In this document: piece after piece, positions 6,813 to 14,828 of the stretch
How the letters are laid out: each line of letters starts with the position of its first letter
Position numbering within the stretch: position 1 is the first letter of the stretch
Assembly (NCBI RefSeq): GCF_002368195.1
Contig: NZ_AP018178.1
Span: forward strand, 8,762,645 to 8,826,644
Direction: 5' to 3'
From: Calothrix sp. NIES-2100
GTDB taxonomy: Bacteria > Cyanobacteriota > Cyanobacteriia > Cyanobacteriales > Nostocaceae
DNA: 64,000 nucleotides
Notes under the pieces: generated by a model
The model's database searches: none
Told to the model about the DNA's origin: nothing
What the model saw: the letters and a program-made list of their open reading frames with translations, nothing else
Made by a program: the position numbers and the translations under genes

Positions 6813-7715
6813 CTATTGGTCAGCTTTTTGACTAGCACGATTAGCACGCGCTTCCGCTGAAGCCATGACTTCATCCATATTTTCTAAAACTTCACCGGGG
6901 AAATTTTCCAAAACTCTGGTGGAAAGTGCAACCCGGCCTTTACCTTCATCTAAGTCAATAATCACAGCTTTAATCGGCTGACCAATTTGAAACACTTTAT
7001 CCAGAGACTCAATAAATTTTTGGGTGACTTGCTTAATATGCAGTAAAGCACTGACACCATCTAAATCTACAAATACACCAAAAGGTTTAATGCCAGTAAC
7101 TTTACCTGACACTAATTGACCTAGTTCTAACAAGCTAAAGCTACTAGAACGAGTCGCCAAACGCTGGGAAAGTATCAGCTTTTTGTTATTGCGGTCTACT
7201 TCCAAAAAGCCGACAGTGAGAGTTTGACCTTTGAGTGCTTCTAAATTATCACGCTCAATCAAGTGCGATCGCGGAATGAATCCCCGCAAAGATTGAATCT
7301 CTACGGTGACACCACCTTTATTTACCCCCGTCACCCGCACTGGTACAGTTTGGGAATTTTCTTGCATTTGCGCTAGTTTTTCCCAGATATGCTGAATTTC
7401 TAATTGTTTCCGCGAAAGCGTGACTTGACCTTCTGCATCCTGCTCGCGGATAATTAAAAATTCCAGTTCCTCTTGCATTGGCAAAACTTCAGACAAATCG
7501 GTAACTGCTCTCAAAGAAGCCTCATCACGGGGAATAAAAGCCGACGATTTGCCACCAATATCAACATAAGCCCCATCATGGTCAAGTTGGAAAACTTTAC
7601 CATGCACTATTTGTCCTTTTTGAAACTGGTAATCGTGTTTTTCCAGTGCTTTGGCAAAATCGTCCATTGTAAATGGCGAATTGGCTGTTTGAGAACGTTT
7701 CGATTCGGAATTCAT
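6813..7715 (-). CDS. rps1b: S1 RNA-binding domain protein (short ribosomal protein S1 homologue)
   Basis: The 300-residue protein has three S1 (OB-fold) repeats: about 34-103 (GQIVHGKVFQLDHDGAYVDIGGKSSAFI), about 120-188, and about 196-265 (GQLVSGKVTGIKPFGVFVDLDGVSALLH). Cyanobacteria encode two S1-like proteins. The shorter, about 300-residue form is Rps1b (Nbp1), described as an RNA-binding protein with weaker ribosome association than Rps1a. Length and domain number fit the short form. It helps mRNA binding and translation initiation by family. A clear hairpin terminator lies downstream. Confidence 0.75.
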   Translation of the reverse strand: MNSESKRSQTANSPFTMDDFAKALEKHDYQFQKGQIVHGKVFQLDHDGAYVDIGGKSSAFIPRDEASLRAVTDLSEVLPMQEELEFLIIREQDAEGQVTLSRKQLEIQHIWEKLAQMQENSQTVPVRVTGVNKGGVTVEIQSLRGFIPRSHLIERDNLEALKGQTLTVGFLEVDRNNKKLILSQRLATRSSSFSLLELGQLVSGKVTGIKPFGVFVDLDGVSALLHIKQVTQKFIESLDKVFQIGQPIKAVIIDLDEGKGRVALSTRVLENFPGEVLENMDEVMASAEARANRASQKADQ

Positions 7716-7794
7716 GACTTTTGAAGATAATTATTGTTAATTTTCAATAATCAGTTGTTTTCGACTAACCACTGACTACTGACGGCGGAGGTTT

Positions 7795-8535
7795 TTAGGC
7801 CAGTTGACCAAAGAGTTGTTTTACCTGCTCCCAAGCATCGGCGGCAACTTTAGGATTATAACTGGCGCGACGGTCGCAGAAAAATCCGTGATCAGCTCCA
7901 TCGTAGCGAAAGACACGGTGCGGAATTTTGTATTTTTCTAACGCTGTTTCAATTTCATCTACCTGTTCAACGGGAATGCTGGCATCTTCTAGACCAAAAA
8001 AGGCGTAAAGCGTACCTTTAATATCTCTGGTACGGGTCACAGTGGGGTCACCACCCCCTGGTGTACGGGTAGTAATTCCTGCACCATAAAAGGAAGCACT
8101 GGCTTTGATATCTGGTAGGGTAGCAGCAAGATATGCTACATGACCACCAAAACAGAAGCCGATACAGCCAAAGCTATCTTGTTTGACTTTGGGGAGGGTT
8201 TTGGTGTAATTGATCGCACTTTGAATATCGCTCAATAACTCAGAGGCTTTGGTTTGCATTGCATAGCCTCTACCAATTTCGATATCTTCAGAAGTATAGC
8301 CAGTTTCAAAGCCCGGTGCTTGACGTTGGAACAGTGCAGGTGCGATCGCCACATAACCCAGCTTGGCGATTCTTTCTGTGACATCGCGAATATGATCGTT
8401 AACACCAAAAATCTCCTGCAAGACTACAATTGCTGGGTAAGAGCCTGATGCTTGTGGCTGTGCTAAGTAAGCTACCATTGAAAAATTATCTTGCGAAATT
8501 TGAACCGTTGTGGTGTCGATTGCTTGCTCTGTCAT
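7795..8535 (-). CDS. dienelactone hydrolase family protein
   Basis: The 246-residue alpha/beta hydrolase has the DLH nucleophile elbow GFCFGGH (Cys128), the oxyanion segment VLQEIFGVNDHIRDVTERIA near residue 40, the acid Asp in GLEDASIPV and the His in YDGADHGFF. These make the Cys-Asp-His triad typical of carboxymethylenebutenolidase-like proteins. There is no signal peptide, so it is cytosolic. In cyanobacteria the substrate is unknown; the name does not imply dienelactone degradation. It stands alone between the S1 gene and divergent plmA. Confidence 0.85.
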   Translation of the reverse strand: MTEQAIDTTTVQISQDNFSMVAYLAQPQASGSYPAIVVLQEIFGVNDHIRDVTERIAKLGYVAIAPALFQRQAPGFETGYTSEDIEIGRGYAMQTKASELLSDIQSAINYTKTLPKVKQDSFGCIGFCFGGHVAYLAATLPDIKASASFYGAGITTRTPGGGDPTVTRTRDIKGTLYAFFGLEDASIPVEQVDEIETALEKYKIPHRVFRYDGADHGFFCDRRASYNPKVAADAWEQVKQLFGQLA

Positions 8536-8713
8536 AATAGTTTTTACCAGGGTTGCGTGTTTATTTGATATAACTATGCCAGTATCTCAAAGCTTAGAAC
8601 CATCAGATTATCTATTAACAAAAGTCGGTACACCAGAGATTTTCCCTAGAGAAATTCCAAGTAGCAGATACAGCTGGTAACATGCCGCTATTAGCACTCT
8701 TGGAGGTTTGGTG

Positions 8714-9697
8714 ATGATTCAATTCCGTATTCAGCCAGACAGTGAAATTCCCGCATCAACCCAGCTGTTTAATCAAATCCGGTTTGCGATCGCTTCCCGG
8801 CAATATCCACCAGGGTATAAATTACCAAGCACGCGGGCACTGGCTATGCAAACAGGTTTACACCGTAATACGATCAGCAAGGTTTATCGTCAGTTAGAAG
8901 AAGATGGATTTGTTGAAAGTCTAGCAGGTTCAGGGATTTATGTCCGCGCTCAAGGTCATGAGGGCGGTAGCAGACTGCAATCACCGATTCTTAAACAACA
9001 TCCCGAAGCAGACAAAGTTGTCCAGCAAGCACTTGATGAGCTACTTTCCCAAGGATGTTCGCTTTCTGAGGCGCGGGAGCTATTTTTAGCAGAAATAGAT
9101 TGGCGCTTGCGTTGCAGCGCCCAGGTGCTAGTGGCTGTCCCATCCTATGATATGGGTGCAGGCGAGTTGATGGTCTATGAATTAGAAAAAGCGCTGCAAA
9201 TACCGATCCAGTTGATACCAATGGAAGAATTAGCATCTGTACTAGATAAAACTTCCTCTGCGACAGTAGTCACTAGTCGGTATTTTATTGGCGAGGTAGA
9301 AGAAATCGCTTCCCCAAAAGCTGTAAGGGTAATTCCTCTGGATATTTACGATTATTCAAAAGAACTCAACCTGCTGAAAACTTTACCCAAAGAAAACTGT
9401 GTCGGTATAGTTAGCCTGAGTTCGGGAATAGCCCGCGCCGCCGAAGTCATTCTCCACGGCTTGCGGGGAGATGAACTACTGGTGATGACTACCCAACCAA
9501 AAGATGCATACAAACTTCAGGCGATCGTCAAGCGGGCTGAAGTAATTATCAGCGATCAAGCCAGTTATACAGCAGTGCAAGCTGCGGTACATGCTGCTGC
9601 GGAAGATATTATTCGTCCGCCCAAGTTGATTAAGGTTGATAATTATATTGGTGCTAAGTCGATTAATTTATTGAAACGAGAATTGGGTTTGAGTTAA
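8714..9697 (+). CDS. plmA: GntR-family transcriptional regulator PlmA
   Basis: The 327-residue regulator starts at ATG 8714 with GGAGG seven bases upstream; GTG and TTG codons just before are less well placed. Residues 1-80 form a GntR winged helix (IPASTQLFNQIRFAIASRQY, then LPSTRALAMQTGLHRNTISK). The C-terminal region is a periplasmic-binding-like all-cyanobacterial domain, not a MocR aminotransferase. This architecture and sequence match PlmA (Anabaena) and Sll1961 (Synechocystis), which interact with PII-PipX and influence photosystem stoichiometry and plasmid maintenance. The Cys in ENCVGIV may relate to reported redox control in Sll1961; that is inference. Confidence 0.8.
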   Translation: MIQFRIQPDSEIPASTQLFNQIRFAIASRQYPPGYKLPSTRALAMQTGLHRNTISKVYRQLEEDGFVESLAGSGIYVRAQGHEGGSRLQSPILKQHPEADKVVQQALDELLSQGCSLSEARELFLAEIDWRLRCSAQVLVAVPSYDMGAGELMVYELEKALQIPIQLIPMEELASVLDKTSSATVVTSRYFIGEVEEIASPKAVRVIPLDIYDYSKELNLLKTLPKENCVGIVSLSSGIARAAEVILHGLRGDELLVMTTQPKDAYKLQAIVKRAEVIISDQASYTAVQAAVHAAAEDIIRPPKLIKVDNYIGAKSINLLKRELGLS

Positions 9698-9771
9698 TTC
9701 CTATCTCTGTGTCTTTGTGGTTTTTTCTCACGCAAAGGCGCAGAGGTGCCCAGAGGAGGAAAGCGATCGCT

Positions 9772-10359
9772 ATGACCGCAGTCACCAAGAAACTGACTTT
9801 TGCAGAGTATCTCAATTATAAGGATGGTACGGATACCCAATACGAATTAGTTGATGGAGAATTAATCCCCATGAGTCTTGGTACTGGTAAACATGGCGGA
9901 ATTTCCAAGTTTTTAGAGCGCACCTTCGATGACGAAAGTGCCAAAATGGGGAGGAATTGGACAGCACAAAAGTTTGCTGTCGGGATTCGTTCGCCACGCG
10001 GGGGACGCTGGGACACCTCACGCATACCAGATGTGGTAGTTTTACCAACAGAGCAGTGGGAAGCACTCTTCAACCGGGAAGCAATCATCGAACTCAACGA
10101 ACCTCCCCCGATACTTGTTGTGGAAGTCGTGAGTGAATCTACTCAAACCACAGATTACCGCAGCAAGCGTTCCGAGTATGCTGTTCTGGAAATTCCTGAA
10201 TATTGGATTGTCGATCCGATTCAAGAGGTAGTAACTATATGTACCTTAGTAGAAGGATTTTATGATGCGATCGCTTTCCGAAACCACGAACGCATCATCT
10301 CTCCTACTTTCCCAAACTTGGATTTGAGTGCTGAACGAGTTCTGGCTGGACGATATTAA
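9772..10359 (+). CDS. Uma2-family (DUF820) nuclease-like protein
   Basis: The 195-residue protein has its ATG at 9772, after an AGAGGAGGAAAG Shine-Dalgarno-like stretch. It shows the Uma2 pattern FAEYLNYKDGTDTQYELVDGELI at the N terminus, the core RIPDVVVL, LVVEVVSESTQTTDY with the acidic E-x-V/S pair, and YRSKRSEYAVLEIPEYWIVDP. Uma2 proteins have a PD-(D/E)XK-type fold and are greatly expanded in cyanobacteria; their substrate is not established. It stands alone. The upstream leader holds CGCAGAGG-type short repeats also typical of these genomes. Confidence 0.88.
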   Translation: MTAVTKKLTFAEYLNYKDGTDTQYELVDGELIPMSLGTGKHGGISKFLERTFDDESAKMGRNWTAQKFAVGIRSPRGGRWDTSRIPDVVVLPTEQWEALFNREAIIELNEPPPILVVEVVSESTQTTDYRSKRSEYAVLEIPEYWIVDPIQEVVTICTLVEGFYDAIAFRNHERIISPTFPNLDLSAERVLAGRY

Positions 10360-10479
10360 GGTTGTGATAATTAAATTATCAACTATTTGGAGGTGTGGCG
10401 ATGGCTTCACCATTTCTGGGGATGAACCAACTTATGATTCAAAACACAGCTATTTTCAGGTAAATTGACCACATTTGCC

Positions 10480-10706
10480 GTAGGGGCACAGCACGGCTCA
10501 TTGGTGTCAACTTAAGTTAAAAGGCTTATCCCACAGGCATTTTACCCCACCCCTCAATCCCCTCCCCGTTTACGGGGAGGGGAGGTTTTGCGTCAGCAAA
10601 GCCGGGGTGGGGTGACGCGGATCATGATGTTAAGTGAGAGAATTCGCTCATCACGTCTTGGTAAGGGTTTCACGTTAAGTTGACACGTATGAGCACGGCT
10701 GTGCCC
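10480..10706. mobile_element. nested palindromic MITE-like element, copy A
   Basis: The inner element, 10504-10686 (183 bp), is bounded by perfect 12-bp inverted ends GTGTCAACTTAA / TTAAGTTGACAC. It contains internal palindromes (CCCCTCCCCG/CGGGGAGGGG and CCCCACCCC/GGGGTGGGG). It is itself flanked by imperfect inverted arms starting GTAGGGGCACAGCACGGC (10480) and ending at about 10706, so it sits in the middle of a second palindromic element. There is no coding capacity. A related copy lies at 28330-28559. Non-autonomous mobility in trans is inference. Confidence 0.65.
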
Positions 10707-10774
10707 TGAGAGTGTGGTTCAACTAGGCGAAAACTGCTGTAAAGTTCCTGCAGAACGGAAAAAATTAAGGAGCG

Positions 10775-11166
10775 GTTTCAATCCCTAATAGGGATTAAGT
10801 GAAATTTCAACGTAGAAGTTCAATAGGTTAAATATGAATGAAATAGTTTCAATCCCTAATAGGGATTAAGTGAAATTTCAACGTAGAAGTTCAATAGGTT
10901 AAATATGAATGAAATAGTTTCAATCCCTAATAGGGATTAAGTGAAATTTCAACACATTTTTAGCAATAGAAACTATATACCTAATAAGTTTCAATCCCTA
11001 ATAGGGATTACGTGAAATTTCAACATTGAATATTGGCTCGTTCACGATATAGATAAGTTTCAATCCCTAATAGGGATTACGTGAAATTTCAACCAGAAAC
11101 TTATGAAGCAGTGAAGAGATTTGAGCAAAGTTTCAATCCCTAATAGGGATTAAATGAAATTTCAAC
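10775..11166 (-). CRISPR. CRISPR array, six 37-nt repeats and five spacers
   Basis: Repeats are at 10775, 10846, 10917, 10988, 11057 and 11130, each 37 nt and beginning GTTTCAATCCCTAATAGGGA. Spacers are 34, 34, 34, 32 and 36 nt. Spacers 1 and 2 (10812-10845 and 10883-10916) are identical. Repeats 4 and 5 carry an A-to-C change (TTACGTG) and repeat 6 reads TTAAATG. On the minus strand the repeat ends ATTGAAAC, the usual crRNA 5' handle sequence, so transcription is probably leftwards with the leader on the right. The internal CCCTAATAGGG palindrome can form the hairpin cut by Cas6. No cas gene is in the window. Confidence 0.95.
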
Positions 11167-11400
11167 TGCGGCAGCCTGAAAGTCAAGTAATATAAGGTTG
11201 TCAAATTTATGGTGCGCGGATAGGTAAATAATAACATCAGCAATAGAGAAAAAGCAAAACCAAAATCGCTGAAAGTGAGTCTGTGTAAGGCGCGCGGGTG
11301 GTTTAACAGCAATTAATCTTTGAAAGTCTTACAGTTGAGGAGTCTCAGGCATTTTTGTATAAACCCCATTTTCAACACCTACCCATCCGCGCATTCTAGA
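11167..11400 (-). promoter_or_regulatory. probable CRISPR leader
   Basis: The gap to the right of the array is A/T-rich with three spaced GC-rich motifs: GGTGCGCGGATAGG (about 11211), CGCGCGGGTGG (11291) and, inverted relative to these, CCTACCCATCCGCGC (about 11379). It also holds TTGACAACCTTATA read on the minus strand, which resembles a -35 with part of a -10. Position and composition fit a leader for leftward transcription. Confidence 0.5.
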
Positions 11401-11422
11401 AACAAAATAGTCAGATTTGACA

Positions 11423-12340
11423 TCAACTTTCATCAACTGTTGTGGGAAGTTGCAAAAACTCCCGCACCCGCTGTAGGTAAGTGGACGCATCTTCTAACAT
11501 TGGGAAATGAGCTGTATTTGCAAGCATGGCAAATTCAACATTATCATTCATCGCTGCGGCTTGCCGCCCCATTGCAGCGGGAATAATCTTGTCATACTCT
11601 CCCGCAACTAACAGTACTGGTACTGTTAGTTTAGCAAACTCTTGCGGCATTACTTCCGATTGCGCCTTGCTTACAGAAGTAAAAATTGTACCTAAAGCCG
11701 CATCATAATCAGCTTCCAGAAAATCTTGCAAAAAAGCCTGTCGCTCGGCTTTTGGTATGGGGCGATGCAAAAATCTCGCCATAAACATCCGGTCTACAAA
11801 TGGTATTTTACTTAACCAGTTAGGACGGAATTTGACTACGTAGCCGCCGAATTTATGAAAAGCTGCAAAGGCTTTTTCGTCGTACTCAAAAATTCCGCTA
11901 CAAGTCAAAATTAACAGTTCGACTTTTTGGGGATAGCGGTTGGTAAACAGTGTTGCAATGGACGCGCCCATCGAGTGAGCATTTATATAAACACGCTGAA
12001 GCTGCAATTGATCTAGCAACGCAGCCAAGTCATCGGCGTATTCTTCTAATTCATATGTTAATTCTTGGATTGCTGCTACTTCTTGTGCAAGCGATCGCGA
12101 TTCCGCAACAGATTCACTGGCTTGGACTATACTTGGTTTACCAGCAGAACGCCCAAAGCCTCGTAAATCATAAAGTAAACAATCAAATTGATCTACTAAA
12201 GCATTAGCTGTACTTCGCCAGTACCTAGCCGAACCAGCCCAACCGTGGATGAAAACCATCACTGGCTTTACCCAGGAATTAGATGGTTTTCTCACCCACT
12301 CGTAGTAATGCTCAACACCACGAACATTAATGTAAGGCAT
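11423..12340 (-). CDS. alpha/beta fold hydrolase
   Basis: The 305-residue protein has the oxyanion-hole segment MVFIHGWAGSARYW (about 28-41), the strand LLYDLRGFGRS and the nucleophile elbow NAHSMGASIA (Ser about 121). The acid is in VAGEYDKIIP and the His in ANTAHFPMLED. The triad is complete. There is no signal peptide. The family includes esterases, haloperoxidase-like and epoxide hydrolase-like enzymes; substrate cannot be read from sequence. It sits between the CRISPR leader and clpX and is not obviously part of the clp unit, as a heptamer-repeat spacer of 110 bp separates them. Confidence 0.85.
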   Translation of the reverse strand: MPYINVRGVEHYYEWVRKPSNSWVKPVMVFIHGWAGSARYWRSTANALVDQFDCLLYDLRGFGRSAGKPSIVQASESVAESRSLAQEVAAIQELTYELEEYADDLAALLDQLQLQRVYINAHSMGASIATLFTNRYPQKVELLILTCSGIFEYDEKAFAAFHKFGGYVVKFRPNWLSKIPFVDRMFMARFLHRPIPKAERQAFLQDFLEADYDAALGTIFTSVSKAQSEVMPQEFAKLTVPVLLVAGEYDKIIPAAMGRQAAAMNDNVEFAMLANTAHFPMLEDASTYLQRVREFLQLPTTVDES

Positions 12341-12450
12341 TGGTCATTTGTCCTTTGTCATTGGTCATTGGTCATTAGTCATTTGTTTTTTATTATTGAT
12401 TATTTTTTGGTACTAAAAACTCTTGACTTTTGACTTTTGACTTTTGACTC
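12341..12450. repeat. tandem heptamer repeats (GTCATTT/GGTCATT and CTTTTGA types)
   Basis: The spacer between clpX and the hydrolase is made of two heptamer runs: variants of TTGGTCA/TTTGTCA at the left and TGACTTT repeated at about 12422-12450. These are short tandemly repeated repetitive sequences typical of heterocystous cyanobacteria. The stop of clpX lies at the edge of the second run. Confidence 0.7.
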
Positions 12451-13794
12451 TTATGCTGATTCTGGTTTCGGTAGGGAAGAGGGATGTACTAAAAGTTCGG
12501 CAGTGGAACGCTTCTCAACCATTTCTCTTGTAACTGTACAGCGAGTTACGTCTTTACGAGAGGGTAACTCATACATGACATCCAACATCAGTTCCTCGAC
12601 AATGCCCCGTAATGCTCTAGCTCCAGTTTTGCGGCGGTAGGCTTCTTGAGCGATCGCTCGCAAGGCATCTGGTTTAAAGTCTAATTGGACATTATCCATC
12701 TTCAGGAGTTTTTGGTACTGCTTGACTAAGGCGCTGCGTGGTTGGGTGAGAATCGCCATCAACGCTTCTTCATCTAGGGGATCTACCACGGCTACCATTG
12801 GTATCCGCCCGATAAATTCGGGAATCATGCCAAATTTTACCAAATCATCCGGTTCTAGATAGCGGAGCGTATCTGCTGCCCGTTTTTCTTTTGTTTGTCC
12901 TTCTCCAGGTTGTACAAAGCCTATTGACTTTTTACCCACTCTCTGATCCACAACCTTCTCTAAACCAACGAAGGCTCCGCCACAAACAAACAGGATATTG
13001 CTGGTATCAATCTGGATACAGTCTTGATAGGGATGCTTACGGCCGCCTTGGGGTGGTACGTTAGCGATCGTCCCCTCTAGCATTTTCAGCAAAGCTTGCT
13101 GTACACCTTCGCCTGAGACATCGCGTGTAATTGAGGGATTCTCACTCTTTCGCGCAATTTTGTCAATTTCGTCGATGTAGATAATTCCCCGTTGGGCTTC
13201 TTCGACATCCAAATCTGCCACCTGCAACAGTCGCAGCAAGATGTTTTCCACATCTTCGCCCACATACCCAGCTTCTGTTAAAGTTGTGGCATCAGCAACA
13301 GCAAAGGGGACATCGAGTATTTTCGCTAGGGTTTGCGCCAAGAGTGTTTTGCCACAGCCAGTAGGGCCAATTAACAAAATATTCGACTTTTGCAGTTCTA
13401 CAGCATCTTCTGTCCCCGGCTTACCACTGGCCTTAGACTGAACTATTGCCAACCGCTTATAGTGATTGTAGACTGCCACTGACAGAACTTTCTTCGCTTC
13501 GTCTTGACCAATGACGTGTTCGTCTAGATACTTTTTAATCTCTCTAGGCTTAGGTATTTGGTTAAACGAAAGACTGGAAGAGCGGGTACGGCGTTTCTGA
13601 GGAGGCTCAGACTTTGGTGCTGGTTGCGTCGCTGCGGCACCATTGGTGTCAAGCAATTCCTCATCAAGTATTTCATTACACAAGTCAACGCATTCATCGC
13701 AGATGTAGACTCCCGGCCCTGCGATTAATTTACGCACCTGCTCTTGAGACTTGCCACAAAACGAACATTTTAAATGGGAGTCGTACTTAGACAT
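12451..13794 (-). CDS. clpX: ATP-dependent Clp protease ATP-binding subunit ClpX
   Basis: The 447-residue AAA+ unfoldase has the N-terminal C4 zinc-binding domain (Cys10, 13, 32, 35) for substrate and adaptor binding. Walker A is GPTGCGKT (143-150), Walker B IIYIDEID, with sensor and RKTGARALRGIVEE in the C-terminal domain. ClpX hexamers unfold tagged proteins and feed them to ClpP. It lies 9 bases downstream of clpP and is the last gene of tig-clpP-clpX. Length is normal for the family. Confidence 0.97.
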   Translation of the reverse strand: MSKYDSHLKCSFCGKSQEQVRKLIAGPGVYICDECVDLCNEILDEELLDTNGAAATQPAPKSEPPQKRRTRSSSLSFNQIPKPREIKKYLDEHVIGQDEAKKVLSVAVYNHYKRLAIVQSKASGKPGTEDAVELQKSNILLIGPTGCGKTLLAQTLAKILDVPFAVADATTLTEAGYVGEDVENILLRLLQVADLDVEEAQRGIIYIDEIDKIARKSENPSITRDVSGEGVQQALLKMLEGTIANVPPQGGRKHPYQDCIQIDTSNILFVCGGAFVGLEKVVDQRVGKKSIGFVQPGEGQTKEKRAADTLRYLEPDDLVKFGMIPEFIGRIPMVAVVDPLDEEALMAILTQPRSALVKQYQKLLKMDNVQLDFKPDALRAIAQEAYRRKTGARALRGIVEELMLDVMYELPSRKDVTRCTVTREMVEKRSTAELLVHPSSLPKPESA

Positions 13795-13803
13795 ACCAGC
13801 CTC

Positions 13804-14454
13804 TTATTTCAGAATGGTGACGTTTTCCCCTGGTGTGGGAATATTTTGTCTGGAAATGACTTGGTCAATCAAACCGTAGGTCTTCGCTTCTTCTGCCGAC
13901 ATGAAAAAGTCGCGTTCTGTATCTGCTTCAATTCTTTCTAAGGATTGACCAGTATGCTGAGACAGTAACTGATTCAACTTACCCTTAATGTAAAGAATTT
14001 CTCTGGCTTGAATTTCTATGTCAATTGCTTGCCCTTGAGCTCCACCAAGTGGTTGGTGAATCATAATCCGAGAATCGGGTAAAGACATACGCTTACCCTG
14101 AGTCCCTGATGTCAGCAAAAATGCCCCCATGCTTGCGGCTAATCCGAAACAGATAGTAACAACATCGGGACGGATTTGTTGTATTGTATCATAGATTGCC
14201 ATCCCTGCGTAGACCGAACCACCAGGAGAATTTATGTATAGCTGAATGTCCTTTTCAGAGTCTTCAGCATCCAGGAATAATAATTGAGCAACAATCGAAT
14301 TGGCAACTGCATCATCGATTGGTGTTCCCAAAAAGATAATCCGCTCTCTGAGCAGGCGGGAGTAGATGTCGAATGCCCTTTCTCCCATACCAGATTGTTC
14401 TACAACCATCGGTACGATGTTGTTGGGGCCGCTCAAGTGAGAATTAATATTCAT
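13804..14454 (-). CDS. clpP: ATP-dependent Clp protease proteolytic subunit ClpP
   Basis: The frame is open upstream, but ATG 14454 (MNINSHLSGPNN) gives 216 residues and is preferred over a 242-residue version; MVVEQSG further in is also possible. The catalytic triad is Ser108 in GLAASMGAF, His133 in MIHQPLG, and an Asp further on. It forms the serine-protease barrel that degrades proteins delivered by ClpX or ClpC. The gene is cotranscribed with clpX (9-bp gap) and lies 374 bp behind tig, separated by a heptamer repeat tract. Several ClpP paralogues exist in cyanobacteria; linkage to tig and clpX suggests the ClpP2-type. Confidence 0.96.
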   Translation of the reverse strand: MNINSHLSGPNNIVPMVVEQSGMGERAFDIYSRLLRERIIFLGTPIDDAVANSIVAQLLFLDAEDSEKDIQLYINSPGGSVYAGMAIYDTIQQIRPDVVTICFGLAASMGAFLLTSGTQGKRMSLPDSRIMIHQPLGGAQGQAIDIEIQAREILYIKGKLNQLLSQHTGQSLERIEADTERDFFMSAEEAKTYGLIDQVISRQNIPTPGENVTILK

Positions 14455-14709
14455 TCGACTTAAGCTGCTAATTGGGTAATTTCCCGACTGCGATAAAAGC
14501 ATAAAAAAACATTTGACAACTAAGTGGGACAAACATCAAAGCAGCAATACACTGCCTCTTTCACTAATTTAGATTTTTATTTGCGCTATGTGTTAACCAT
14601 TATGCCTCATCTAAATTTTTATCGTGTAACCCAGTATCTCGCCAAGATAGTTACAGATGTGGTGATTTCTTTAACATTTGTTAACCATTCTAGCGGGAAA
14701 ATTAGATAT

Positions 14710-14828
14710 GGGGTGTGGGGCATGGGGCATGGGGCATGGGGCATTGGGCATTGTGGGAGGGGGAGATGGGGAAGAAAACTCCTTTCTCCTCCTTGTCCCC
14801 CTTGTCACCCCTGCTCCCCTGCTATTCC
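14710..14828. repeat. heptamer and G/C-biased repeats between clpP and tig
   Basis: GGGGCAT is repeated four to five times (14716-14752), followed by GGGAGATGGGG and a C-rich run of CCTTGTCCCC type up to the tig stop. It is non-coding. It is the same repeat family seen at 24331, 50484, 59290 and 61666. Confidence 0.7.

Noticed and set aside
10775..11166. Complete CRISPR-Cas locus
   Set aside because: Neighbouring genes are a Uma2 protein and an alpha/beta hydrolase; no cas gene is present within the window.
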